Assembly: GCF_000768065.1 (NCBI RefSeq)
Contig: NZ_JRKM01000001.1
Span: 2,232,001 to 2,296,000, forward strand
Source: Aquabacterium sp. NJ1
GTDB taxonomy: Bacteria; Pseudomonadota; Gammaproteobacteria; Burkholderiales; Burkholderiaceae_C
DNA length: 64,000 nucleotides
Direction: 5' to 3'
The translations under genes and the position numbers were made by a program. The notes beneath the pieces were generated by a model. It was not told the origin of the DNA. It saw only the letters and a list, made by a program, of their open reading frames with translations, and did no database searches. Positions 1 through 8,389 of this stretch are shown piece by piece; position 1 is the first letter of the stretch; each line of letters starts with the position of its first letter.

Positions 1-659
1 CTCACACCCGTGGTGCCGCCGGTGTACTGCAGCACGGCCACATCGTCCGGCCCCGGTGAAGCAGGCCGGAAGGTTTGCCGGCTGCCCCGGTGCAGCGCCT
101 TGTTGAAGCGCACGGCGCCCGGCAGCGCATAAGCAGGCACCAGCTTGCGCACATGGCGCACCACCAGGTTGACCAGGCCGCCCTTGAGCGGCCCCAGCAT
201 GTCCCCCAGGCCCGTGATCACGATGTGGCGCACAGGCGTGGCAGCCAACACCGCCTGCAGGGTGTGGGCGAAGTTCTCCAGGATGACGATGGCCTTGGCA
301 CCCGAATCCTTGAGCTGGTGCTCCAGCTCGCGCGGCGTGTACAGCGGGTTGACGTTGACCACAACGAAGCCCGCCCGCAGGATGGCCGCCACCGCCACGG
401 GGTACTGCGGCACATTGGGCAGCATCACGGCCACCCGGTCCCCCGGCTGCAGCCCCAGGCCTTGCAGGTAGGCCGCCAGGTAACGCGAGGCCACGCCGAT
501 GTCGGCGAACGTCCAGGCCTGGTCCATGAAACGGTAGGCCGGCAGACATGCGTGCTGCTTCAAACCCTCGTCGAGCAATTCGACCAGGGAACGGTAGGCC
601 GAGGTGTCGATCGTGTGAGGGACGCCCGCCGGATAGTGCCTCAGCCAGATCTTGTCCAT
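1..659 (-). CDS. fadD: Long-chain fatty-acid-CoA ligase, N-terminal part (cut by window edge)
   Basis: This is the first ~219 residues of an AMP-binding (ANL superfamily) acyl-CoA synthetase, which activates free fatty acids to acyl-CoA with ATP for beta-oxidation or lipid synthesis. The start MDKIWLRHYPAGVP is typical of proteobacterial FadD. The stretch GDRVAVMLPNVPQYPV and the NVNPLYTPRELEHQL segment are family hallmarks, and the window edge falls inside the phosphate-binding signature LQYTGGTTGV. The adenylate-forming core and C-terminal lid lie outside the window. The 162 bases between this start and the MFS stop hold its promoter, but I see no convincing -35/-10 or FadR-like operator there. 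The family call is firm; the exact chain-length preference cannot be read. Confidence 0.93.
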   Translation of the reverse strand, partial: MDKIWLRHYPAGVPHTIDTSAYRSLVELLDEGLKQHACLPAYRFMDQAWTFADIGVASRYLAAYLQGLGLQPGDRVAVMLPNVPQYPVAVAAILRAGFVVVNVNPLYTPRELEHQLKDSGAKAIVILENFAHTLQAVLAATPVRHIVITGLGDMLGPLKGGLVNLVVRHVRKLVPAYALPGAVRFNKALHRGSRQTFRPASPGPDDVAVLQYTGGTTGV

Positions 660-821
660 AACCTGTTGATGTGTTGAGGTTTTTCGAAATCAAGCACGAC
701 CTTGACAACATCACCAGCACAATGTGCGGCGCGGCCGGGCAGACAGGTTCTGGCCACATCCTGACACTGATCCGAACGGACCTCTACCGGGGTTCCCTGG
801 GGTTGAAATGTCGGCGCGACA

Positions 822-2330
822 TCAGACGAATTTCTTCTGGCAGGCCAGCGCCACGGCGGCCAGCACGGCCACCACGCACAGGGCCCAGTAGTAATCCAGA
901 CACGCCATCAGGGTGGCCTGCTGCGCCATCAGGCTGGACAGATTCGCCAGCGCCTCCGGCAGCGGGTTGGCGCCCAGGGCCATCGGGTCCACCACCCCGT
1001 TGCCATACAGGGGGCTCAAGGCGGCGGTGCTTTCGGCCAGGCGCTCGTAATGCAGGGTGCCCCGCATCTGCAACACCACGGTGGCCATGGACACGCCGCT
1101 GGCATTGGCCACCTCGCGCAGGGCGTTCTTGACCTGGTAGGCGTGCGAGAACACTTTCTCGTCCACATGCCGGAAGGTGCCCATGGCCGCCGTGCCCTGC
1201 GCCACGGCCAGGAACACCCCGCTGTTGAGCAACAAGGGCCAGAACAAGGCCTCTTGCGTGACCTCGCCCGTCATGCCGCTCATCCACCAGCCGTGCACGA
1301 ACAGCACGGCCAGCGCAAACCACAGGTAGTGCTTGAGCTGGGCGTGGCGCTGTGCCAGCCGGAAGTGGACCAGCATGGTCAACAAGCCGAACAAGGAGGT
1401 GGCGCTCAAGAGCCAGCCGCTGGAGGTGACCGTGAAGCCCAGCCCCTGGACCAGGAAGACCGGCGTCATGTAGCTGCTCACCGCGCTCACGAGGTAACAA
1501 AAGAAGTAGACGGACAAGCCCACCAGGAAGCGCGCATCCACGAAGTGGCGGTAGGGGATCAGCCCATCGTGGCGCGACCAGTCATGCCAGATGAAGGCGC
1601 CCAACGCGAGCATGGCGACGATGGCCAGCTCCCACAGGCCGAAGGCGCCGCTGAACACGTCGTACTGGACGCGCTCCAGCGCAAACTGCAGCAGGAAGAT
1701 CCCCGCCACCAGCACCAGCGTGCCGCCGGCATGCACCTGGCCGGGGTTGTCGTGCTCGACGGGCTCGTGATCGGGCATCGCGTACTCGACCAGCCAGGCC
1801 ACCACGGCCGTCAGGGGCACCATGACCAGGAACACGGCGCGCCAGCCCCAGGCATCCAGCAGGTGGGCAGCCAGCAGCGGGGCCAGGCTGGCGCCCAGGA
1901 AGATGCCCACCGCAAAACGCTGCAAGGCCCCCAGGCGCGCCGCGCCCCGGTAGTGGTTGACCTGCACGCGCCCGCCAGTGAAAAAGGCCGAGCCGCCCAC
2001 GGCCTGCACCATGCGCCCGGCGATGTACATGGGCACGTCATTGGCCAGGCCGGTCATCAAGGCGCCCAGGGCGAACACCAGCAAGGAAAAGCGGATGAAG
2101 CGCCGGTAACCCCAGCGCTGCACCAGCACCCGGTGCTTGAACAACATCACCACGGCCACGCCGGCATACGCGGCGGCGGCCAGGCTGAACTCCTCGGGCG
2201 CGGCCTCGATGCCGCCCATGATGTAGCGCGACGAAAACGAGGCCATCACGCTTTGCAGGTACTCCAGGAAGACCAGCGCCGTCACCGAGAGCAAATGGGC
2301 CTGGCGCTGGCGGGGCGGGATGTCGTTCAT
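822..2330 (-). CDS. MFS exporter, DHA2 (EmrB/QacA-like) family
   Basis: A 502-residue, highly hydrophobic protein with about 14 predicted membrane segments, the size and layout of DHA2 drug:proton antiporters in the inner membrane. The region around residues 90-150 (MYIAGRMVQAVGGSAFF, then GIFLGASLAPLLAAHL) matches the DHA2 motif region, followed by GWRAVFLVMVPL. I chose the ATG giving MNDIPPRQRQ; a longer frame exists but would run through the palindromic operator region. It is divergent from the LysR gene at 2408, with 77 bases between the starts, so it is the probable regulatory target. No membrane-fusion partner (EmrA) or outer-membrane channel lies next to it, so the substrate and whether it acts alone are unknown. 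Confidence 0.85.
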   Translation of the reverse strand: MNDIPPRQRQAHLLSVTALVFLEYLQSVMASFSSRYIMGGIEAAPEEFSLAAAAYAGVAVVMLFKHRVLVQRWGYRRFIRFSLLVFALGALMTGLANDVPMYIAGRMVQAVGGSAFFTGGRVQVNHYRGAARLGALQRFAVGIFLGASLAPLLAAHLLDAWGWRAVFLVMVPLTAVVAWLVEYAMPDHEPVEHDNPGQVHAGGTLVLVAGIFLLQFALERVQYDVFSGAFGLWELAIVAMLALGAFIWHDWSRHDGLIPYRHFVDARFLVGLSVYFFCYLVSAVSSYMTPVFLVQGLGFTVTSSGWLLSATSLFGLLTMLVHFRLAQRHAQLKHYLWFALAVLFVHGWWMSGMTGEVTQEALFWPLLLNSGVFLAVAQGTAAMGTFRHVDEKVFSHAYQVKNALREVANASGVSMATVVLQMRGTLHYERLAESTAALSPLYGNGVVDPMALGANPLPEALANLSSLMAQQATLMACLDYYWALCVVAVLAAVALACQKKFV

Positions 2331-2374
2331 GGGGCACTGGGAGTCGGTTGCGCCTGATTTTCCGGCGCCCCCTA

Positions 2375-2397
2375 AAATCAATCCAATCGATTGATTT
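2375..2397. promoter_or_regulatory. Perfect inverted repeat, probable LysR operator
   Basis: AAATCAAT, 7-base spacer, ATTGATTT: both 8-base arms match exactly. It sits in the 77-base gap between the divergent MFS and LysR starts and ends 10 bases before the LysR ATG. The AT-rich arms stand out from GC-rich surroundings. LysR proteins commonly bind interrupted dyads in such positions and control both directions. The assignment to this regulator is inference from position. Confidence 0.7.
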
Positions 2398-2407
2398 GAT
2401 TCCACTC

Positions 2408-3337
2408 ATGCCTGACATCGATATCAGCTACGCCGCGCTGCGCAAACTGGACCTGAACCTGCTGGTGGCCTTTGACGCCATGCTGCAAGAGCGCCACGTC
2501 GGGCGGGCTGCGGCCAGGCTGTTCATTGGCCAGCCGGCGATGAGCCATGCCCTGGCACGCCTGCGCGCGGTGCTGGACGACGAGCTGTTCGTGCGCACCG
2601 GCCAGGGCATGGTGCCCACCGCTCGGGCCCTGGCCCTGGGCCCGCGTGTGCGCGCCTGGCTGGGCGAGGGGGCGGGCCTGTTGCTGAAGCACGAGGGCTT
2701 TGACCCGGGCGCCGCCGAGGGCCTGGTGCGGCTGTCCATCCCCGACGGGCTGGAAGGCCTGATCCTGCCGCGCCTGATGGCCACGCTGCGCGCCCAGGCC
2801 CCCGGCATCCGCCTGCGCACGCAACTGCTGGAGGTGGAGCAGCTGCAGCGCGCGCTCGATGACGACGAGCTGGATCTGGCCATCGTGGGGGTGGACCTGC
2901 CCTGGCGCAGCTGGCACCAACGCGTGCACCTGCTGCGTTGCGGTTTCCACTACATCCATTCACCCGAGCAGATCAGCCTGCCGCGCTCGGCCGGCCTGGC
3001 GCATCTGGCCCGGCTGGACCACGTGGTCAGCAGCCACCGCGGCGAGGCCGCCAGCGTGGTGGACCAGTGCTTTGCGGCGCAAGGCCTGAGCCGGCGCGTG
3101 GTGGCCTCGCTCGCCAGCATGACGGCCATCCTGCACACGCTCAAGCAAGCGCCGCTGGTGTCCATCCAGCCGGCCCTGTATGCCGAGCTGTTCCAGGTGC
3201 CCGGGCTGGTCACGCGCCCCCTGCGCACCGACCCGCCCCTGCAGATTCCCATCGACATGGCCTGGCACAAGCGCAACGACCAGCAGCCCCTGCACCACTA
3301 CGTGCGCGCGCAGATCATGTCGATCACAAAGCACTGA
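2408..3337 (+). CDS. LysR-family transcriptional regulator
   Basis: A 309-residue LysR-type regulator: winged helix-turn-helix in about the first 65 residues (LRKLDLNLLVAFDAMLQERH, then AAARLFIGQPAMSHALARLR), linker helix, and a two-lobed substrate-binding domain to the end. The start LDLNLLVAFDAML is of the NodD/SyrM-like subgroup seen next to many transporters. The ATG at 2408 was chosen because it begins the normal LysR N-terminus; upstream in-frame sequence would overlap the palindrome. It probably controls the divergent DHA2 exporter and itself. The effector is not deducible. Confidence 0.92.
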   Translation: MPDIDISYAALRKLDLNLLVAFDAMLQERHVGRAAARLFIGQPAMSHALARLRAVLDDELFVRTGQGMVPTARALALGPRVRAWLGEGAGLLLKHEGFDPGAAEGLVRLSIPDGLEGLILPRLMATLRAQAPGIRLRTQLLEVEQLQRALDDDELDLAIVGVDLPWRSWHQRVHLLRCGFHYIHSPEQISLPRSAGLAHLARLDHVVSSHRGEAASVVDQCFAAQGLSRRVVASLASMTAILHTLKQAPLVSIQPALYAELFQVPGLVTRPLRTDPPLQIPIDMAWHKRNDQQPLHHYVRAQIMSITKH

Positions 3338-3392
3338 TTACCCCCTCATTTCTCATCACCAGGTGAAGACCCTTTCCGTGAAGATGATTTGA

Positions 3393-3415
3393 CTGGGCGG
3401 CCATTTACCGCCCAG
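3393..3415. other. Hairpin downstream of lysR
   Basis: CTGGGCGG, 7-base loop, CCGCCCAG: a perfect 8-bp stem 55 bases after the LysR stop and 81 bases before the chemoreceptor start. There is no T tract on either side, so it is either a weak or factor-assisted terminator for lysR, or a leader structure of the receptor mRNA. No match to a known riboswitch core was recognised. Confidence 0.35.
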
Positions 3416-3496
3416 CAGCCGCCCGGAGATCCAGCATTTCTCAGGCGGAGATGCGATCCCCTTGGCACCAAGCAGTCCTTTCACCAACGGGTTCTC

Positions 3497-5071
3497 ATGA
3501 TGTTCAATTGGTTCAGACAATTCAGCGTCGCATCGCGGCTGCGGGCCATGGCCCTGCTGGCCGTGGCGGGCGTGATCGGCGTGGCCTGCGCGCTGATGTG
3601 GTCCAGCTACACACAACAACTCGCCGCCCGGCAGACCGCCGTGCGACAGGCCGTGGAGGTCGCGTACTCGATGCTGCAGTCGGTGCATGCACGGCAGGAA
3701 GCTGGCGAGCTCACCGAGCTGCAGGCGCAAAAGACGGCGCTGGCCGCGCTGGACAAGCTGCGCTACAGCGGCAGCGAATACTTCTGGGTCAACGACATGG
3801 GCCCGCGCATCATCCACCACCCCATCAAGCCCCAGCTCGACGGGCAGGACGCCAGCAACATCAAGGACCCCAATGGCGTCTACCTGTTCAAGGCCTTTGT
3901 GGACACGGTGCGCACGCAGGGCGAAGGCTTTGTGCGCTACCAGTGGCCCAAGCCGGGCATGGACCAGCCGCAGGACAAGGTCTCTTACGTCAAGGGTTTT
4001 GCGCCCTGGGGTTGGGTGCTGGGCTCGGGCCTGTACCTCGATGACGTGGAGGCGGCCTTCAAGGCACAGGCGTTCAAGGCCATCGGCATGGTGCTGCTCA
4101 CGGCCCTGATGCTGTGGGGGCTGATCGAGATCACCGCGCGCGACCTGAGCAGAGGCGTGCAGGTGGCCGTCAAGCGCGCCGAAGCGATCGCAGCAGGCGA
4201 CCTGGCCACCGGTCAATCGCCCCACATGCTGGCGCGGGGCCGCGACGAGATCGCCCGCCTGCTCAAGGCCATGCAGCACATGTGCGAAGGCCTGGGCCGC
4301 ACGGTGGGCGAGGTGCGCAACAGCGTGGACAACGTGGCCATGGCCAGCCAGCAGATCGCGGCGGGCAACATCGACCTGAGCGTGCGCACCGAACAGGCCT
4401 CGGCGCGGCTGCAGCACACGGCCTCGTCGATGGAGCAGTTCTCCAGCACGGTGCAGCACAACGCGCAGTCATCGACCTCGGCACAGGAGATGGCGGCCGA
4501 AGCCTCCAGCCAGGCCCAGCGCGGCGGCGAGGTGGTGTCTCAGGTGGTGCACACGATGGAAGCGATTCATGCCAGCGCGCGCAAGATTTCCGACATCATC
4601 GGTGTGATCGATGGCATCGCCTTCCAGACCAACATCCTGGCCTTGAATGCCGCTGTGGAAGCCGCCCGTGCGGGTGAGCAGGGTCGCGGCTTTGCCGTGG
4701 TGGCCGGCGAGGTGCGCACCCTGGCGCAACGCAGCGCCCAGGCGGCCCGCGAGATCAAGTCACTCATTCAGGCTTCGACCGAACAGGTCGAGTCTGGCGC
4801 CAGCCTGGTGCAGGATGCCGGGCAGACCATGCAGTCCATCGTGGCCTCGGTCGAGAAGGTGGCCTCGCTGATCCATGAGATCGCGCACGCCACCACCGAG
4901 CAGACACAAGGCGTGAGCACCATCCACACGGCCGTGTCCGAGCTGGACCAGATGACGCAGCAGAACGCCTCGCTGGTGGAAGAGTCTGCGGCGGCAGCAG
5001 GCAGCCTGAAGGACCAGGCCGATGCGCTGGCCCAGGTCGTCAGCCGCTTCAGGGTGGCGGGCGCGTTCTAA
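3497..5071 (+). CDS. Methyl-accepting chemotaxis protein with Cache sensor
   Basis: A 524-residue transmembrane chemoreceptor. Residues ~12-34 form TM1. The periplasmic domain (~35-190) has the single-Cache signature [15 protein letters not shown] with [11 protein letters not shown] and [13 protein letters not shown], typical of sensors for small carboxylates or similar ligands. TM2 and a HAMP domain follow, then the MCP signalling hairpin with [20 protein letters not shown] and [20 protein letters not shown]. That signature is the Tsr-like class (36 heptads in the Enterobacteria scheme) and differs from the receptors of the chemosensory operon at 44-58 kb. There is no CheR-binding tail: it ends [11 protein letters not shown]. 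Two ATG codons lie in tandem (3497, 3500). It is orphan, with no che gene adjacent. Confidence 0.92.
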   Translation: MMFNWFRQFSVASRLRAMALLAVAGVIGVACALMWSSYTQQLAARQTAVRQAVEVAYSMLQSVHARQEAGELTELQAQKTALAALDKLRYSGSEYFWVNDMGPRIIHHPIKPQLDGQDASNIKDPNGVYLFKAFVDTVRTQGEGFVRYQWPKPGMDQPQDKVSYVKGFAPWGWVLGSGLYLDDVEAAFKAQAFKAIGMVLLTALMLWGLIEITARDLSRGVQVAVKRAEAIAAGDLATGQSPHMLARGRDEIARLLKAMQHMCEGLGRTVGEVRNSVDNVAMASQQIAAGNIDLSVRTEQASARLQHTASSMEQFSSTVQHNAQSSTSAQEMAAEASSQAQRGGEVVSQVVHTMEAIHASARKISDIIGVIDGIAFQTNILALNAAVEAARAGEQGRGFAVVAGEVRTLAQRSAQAAREIKSLIQASTEQVESGASLVQDAGQTMQSIVASVEKVASLIHEIAHATTEQTQGVSTIHTAVSELDQMTQQNASLVEESAAAAGSLKDQADALAQVVSRFRVAGAF

Positions 5072-5085
5072 GGCCCGCGCCTGGC

Positions 5086-6276
5086 TTACAACACGGCTGC
5101 CAGGGCCTCGGCCACGCGGTCCACGTTGTTGTTGTTCAGGCCGGCCACGCACATGCGGCCCGAGCGCAGCACGTACACACCGTGCTGCTCGCGCAGGATG
5201 TCGGCCTGCTCGGCGCTCAGGCCGGTGTAGCTGAACATGCCGCGCTGCTTGATGAAGTAGCTGAAGTCGCGGCCAGGCACGCGCTGCACCAGGCCGTCAT
5301 ACAGGCGCTGGCGCATCAGCTGGATGCGGCTGCGCATGGCGCCCAGCTCATCGGCCCACAGCTTGTGCAGGGCCGGTGTCTGCAGCACACGGGCCACGAT
5401 CTGGCCACCGTGCGTGGGCGGGCTCGAATAGTTGCGGCGCACCGCCGACATCAACTGGCCAAACACGCGGCCGGCCTGGTCCTTGTCCGGGCAGACCACG
5501 CTCAGGCCGCCCACGCGCTCGCCGTACAGCGAGAAGCTCTTGGAAAACGAGTTGGCCACGAAGAAGGGCACGCCGGCATCGGCCAGGGCGCGGATGGCGT
5601 GGGCGTCTTCGTCGATGCCGTCACCAAAGCCCTGGTAGGCGATATCCAGATACGGCAGCAGCTGGCGGTCACGCAGCACGGGGATCAGCTCGGCCCATTG
5701 CGCCACGCTCAGGTCCACGCCAGTGGGGTTGTGGCAGCAGGCATGCAGCAGCACGATGCTGTGCTTGGGCAGCGCCTTGATCGTGTCCAGCATGGCGTCA
5801 AACAGCAGGCCGCCTGTGGCCGGGTCGTAATACGGGTAGGTGTTGACCACGAAGCCCGCGCCTTCGAACATGGCGCGGTGGTTGTCCCAGGTGGGGTCGC
5901 TCACCCACACCTGCGAATCAGGGAAGTAGCGCTTGAGGAAATCGCCGCCCACCTTCAGGCCACCCGAGCCACCCAGGGTCTGCAAGGTGGCGATGCGGCC
6001 GCTCTTGACGGCTTCATGGTCGGCGCCGAACAGCAGGTGCTGCACGGCCTCACGGTAGTTTGCCGCACCCGCCATGGGCTGGTAGGGCTTGGGGCCGATG
6101 GTGGCCAGCATGGCGGACTCGGCCTCGCGCACGGCGGCCATCACGGGCAGGCGGCCTTCTTCGTCGAAGTAGATGCCGATGCTCAGGTTGATCTTGCCCT
6201 GACGGGGGTCTTTCTGGAAGTCCTCGTTGAGCGTGAGGATGGGGTCGCCTGGGTAGGCATCAACGTGCTTGAACAT
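5086..6276 (-). CDS. tyrB: Aromatic-amino-acid aminotransferase
   Basis: A 396-residue class I PLP aminotransferase of the AspC/TyrB group. It transfers the amino group between tyrosine or phenylalanine (or aspartate) and 2-oxoglutarate in the cytoplasm. The start MFKHVDAYPGDPIL is characteristic. Lys246 in NSFSKSFSLYGERVGG is the PLP Schiff-base lysine, CHNPTGVDL (~181-189) binds the cofactor region, and the C-terminal GRMCVAGLN supplies the substrate carboxylate-binding arginine. The length is that of the family. It converges with the upstream chemoreceptor, 14 bases apart, and is divergent from a lipoprotein gene. TyrB versus AspC cannot be settled by eye; the betaproteobacterial proteins with this start are usually annotated as aromatic aminotransferases. 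Confidence 0.92.
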   Translation of the reverse strand: MFKHVDAYPGDPILTLNEDFQKDPRQGKINLSIGIYFDEEGRLPVMAAVREAESAMLATIGPKPYQPMAGAANYREAVQHLLFGADHEAVKSGRIATLQTLGGSGGLKVGGDFLKRYFPDSQVWVSDPTWDNHRAMFEGAGFVVNTYPYYDPATGGLLFDAMLDTIKALPKHSIVLLHACCHNPTGVDLSVAQWAELIPVLRDRQLLPYLDIAYQGFGDGIDEDAHAIRALADAGVPFFVANSFSKSFSLYGERVGGLSVVCPDKDQAGRVFGQLMSAVRRNYSSPPTHGGQIVARVLQTPALHKLWADELGAMRSRIQLMRQRLYDGLVQRVPGRDFSYFIKQRGMFSYTGLSAEQADILREQHGVYVLRSGRMCVAGLNNNNVDRVAEALAAVL

Positions 6277-6459
6277 GGGTCGCCTTGTGGGGAATGCAGG
6301 TAAGTGCAGAGGGATGGACCGCATTATCGCCACGCCCCGGCCCCGTCCGGATTCCTGAATCACGAAAAAGCGCCCAAACGCCCTTGTTCATGGCAGATCG
6401 CGATCGGGCGCTTCGCGGCATCGTGTGTGCTGCCGCTGGCCTGCGCCTGGAGCTTTCTC

Positions 6460-8136
6460 ATGCACACACCATTTCGCCCTGTTCAACCCTCTTTTTCTCT
6501 GACCCAACGTGCAGTCTGGCGTGGTCTGGCAACCGCCTCCCTGGCGGCCGTTTCCTTGCTGAGCGCCTGTGGCGGCGGCGGGGGCGGTGGGGGTGGCAGC
6601 GAGGCGGCCGGCAGCGCCAACGCCGGCTCGGTGGCGACCTCGCCCTGGCCTTTCCCCATCGGCATGTCCGTGGGTTCGCCTGCCGCGCTGGCCAACAGCA
6701 GTGCCGTGGTCAGTGGGGCCATGGGCGTGGACAACCTGGGCCTGCACACCGCCATGACCACCCAGCAAGCCGTGGTGGCCAGCCAGGCCGACGCCGTGGC
6801 CACCGGCCGCCTGGGCCTGTCGGGCTCCGGCCTGGTCAACGTGGCGGCGCTGTTTGACACCTCGGCGCGCAGCCATGCCGCCTGTTATGGCCAGACCGTG
6901 GCCTACCTCAACCATGACAACGCCAGCGGCACCAACGGCACGCTGCCGCTGGGTGAAGTCGCCATCTGGCGCGACACCGACCCCAGCACCAGCCAGGCCT
7001 GCGCCGCGGCTGAACTGGCTGCCCAGACCCAGGGCGTGAGCGCCCAGGCGCACCAGGCCACGCTGCTGATGGCCGCCCTGCGCCAGGCTGTGGCCGCCGA
7101 CACCAACGTGCTGCTGCCTGCAGCGGGCTCGTCGGTCGATCTGAGCAGCAAGGCCAGCACCTTGCTGACGCCCCTGCTGAGTGGCGCCAGCGTGCAGGCT
7201 GCCAGCGTGGCCCTGAACACGGATAGCAGCGAATACACCTACCGCCTGGTCTTGCAACGTGGCAGCGGCGCCAGCGCCCAGACGCTGGAGATCACCGTGC
7301 TGCACACGCCGGCCGATACCGATGCCCACTATGCGGGCGTGCTGCGCCTGGCCTTGTCCTACCTGAGCACGGATGCCAGCATCGGCTGCGTGGACCAGAC
7401 AGACAGCAGCGCGCGCTACAAGGTCGCCCGCCTGGTCTCGCTGGGCTACAACCGCCAGGACCAATGGCTGAGCCTGCGCCTGCGCGCCGGGCAATACTGC
7501 GGCAACGGCAGCAGCAACACCAACCAGTTCGAGGAGCTGGCCGCCACCGCCATGTCTGGTGAGCTGGACCCGGCCGTGTTCCTGGCCAGCAACCTGCGCG
7601 GCAGCACGCTGGGCTGGCGCCAAGGCTTCATGCGCATGGCCAATGACGTGCTCGTGTCGGCCCAGACCAGTGACTTTGCCTACGCCTGGCAAGACCTGCC
7701 CCTGAGCGGCCTGAGCCGCGCACGCATGTTCGCGGGCCACGGCACCCTGGACACCAGCACCCAGGCCCGCACGCTGGCGCTGTTCCATGGCTACACCGAC
7801 GACATCAGCAACACGGACGGCACCATGCGCGGCATGGTCTGCAACTGGAGCGGCCCCGGCGCCACCAAGACCGTGCAGAACGCCTACCAGTACCAGCAGT
7901 TGACCCTGGGCAGCAGCGCCACGGACTGGGCACTGGGCACCTCGCGAGTGCACTACGCGCCGACCAACAGCTGCAGCGCCAGCAGCACCATGCGCTTTGA
8001 TGCCAATGGGGACGGCAGCCTGGGCAGCAGCGAAGGCCAGAGCTTCAGCTCGGACCTGGCGGTGCCCTCTGGCAGCAACGATGTGCACGACGAGCTGATC
8101 CAGCAGGGCTACCTGTCGCCCGTGTTGTTGATGTGA
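6460..8136 (+). CDS. Exported poly-Gly lipoprotein of unknown function
   Basis: A 558-residue predicted lipoprotein. The N-terminus (MHTPFRPVQP, then LATASLAAVSLLSAC) is a lipoprotein signal peptide with lipobox LSAC, and the lipidated Cys is followed by nine glycines, a flexible tether. The mature chain is rich in Ala, Ser and Thr with scattered Cys (for example TSQACAA, IGCVDQT, AGQYCGNG), consistent with an oxidised periplasmic or surface domain. No catalytic motif was recognised. The ATG at 6460 was chosen because it starts the signal peptide directly and GGAG lies 10 bases upstream; the frame is open further upstream without a plausible signal. It is monocistronic, with a strong terminator ~130 bases downstream. 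Confidence 0.75.
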   Translation: MHTPFRPVQPSFSLTQRAVWRGLATASLAAVSLLSACGGGGGGGGGSEAAGSANAGSVATSPWPFPIGMSVGSPAALANSSAVVSGAMGVDNLGLHTAMTTQQAVVASQADAVATGRLGLSGSGLVNVAALFDTSARSHAACYGQTVAYLNHDNASGTNGTLPLGEVAIWRDTDPSTSQACAAAELAAQTQGVSAQAHQATLLMAALRQAVAADTNVLLPAAGSSVDLSSKASTLLTPLLSGASVQAASVALNTDSSEYTYRLVLQRGSGASAQTLEITVLHTPADTDAHYAGVLRLALSYLSTDASIGCVDQTDSSARYKVARLVSLGYNRQDQWLSLRLRAGQYCGNGSSNTNQFEELAATAMSGELDPAVFLASNLRGSTLGWRQGFMRMANDVLVSAQTSDFAYAWQDLPLSGLSRARMFAGHGTLDTSTQARTLALFHGYTDDISNTDGTMRGMVCNWSGPGATKTVQNAYQYQQLTLGSSATDWALGTSRVHYAPTNSCSASSTMRFDANGDGSLGSSEGQSFSSDLAVPSGSNDVHDELIQQGYLSPVLLM

Positions 8137-8267
8137 CGCCGTGCCTGCCGGCTGCGCAAAATATCTTTACGCACCGGCGTATCAAAACGTAACGATCCTG
8201 TATCGGGCATTCATCACAGCCCGGTCACAAGCTCGGTCTGCTGCCTCAGGACACGCCAGACAGCACA

Positions 8268-8297
8268 ACGGCCCGCCCTCCAATGGCGGGCCGTTTC
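8268..8297 (+). terminator. Rho-independent terminator after the lipoprotein gene
   Basis: ACGGCCCGCC, 7-base loop, GGCGGGCCGT followed by TT and an AT-richer stretch. The 10-bp perfect GC stem is strong and the T run is short. It lies 131 bases after the stop at 8136 and 93 bases before the next start, so it separates the two lipoprotein genes. Confidence 0.75.
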
Positions 8298-8389
8298 AAT
8301 CCGATACAACCATAAAAAGGCTGCCTCACGATAGTTCGTTCGTACCCGATCGAACCGGGCCATGAGCCCACCACCGCATGAGGACAACC

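Noticed and set aside
3340..3496. A c-di-GMP riboswitch before the Cache receptor
   Set aside because: Only one simple hairpin is visible; the conserved GEMM core and tetraloop-receptor elements were not found.
6368..6413. AAGCGCCC ... GGGCGCTT inverted repeat between tyrB and the lipoprotein gene
   Set aside because: Arms are 30 bases apart and GC-rich; chance occurrence in such DNA is likely.
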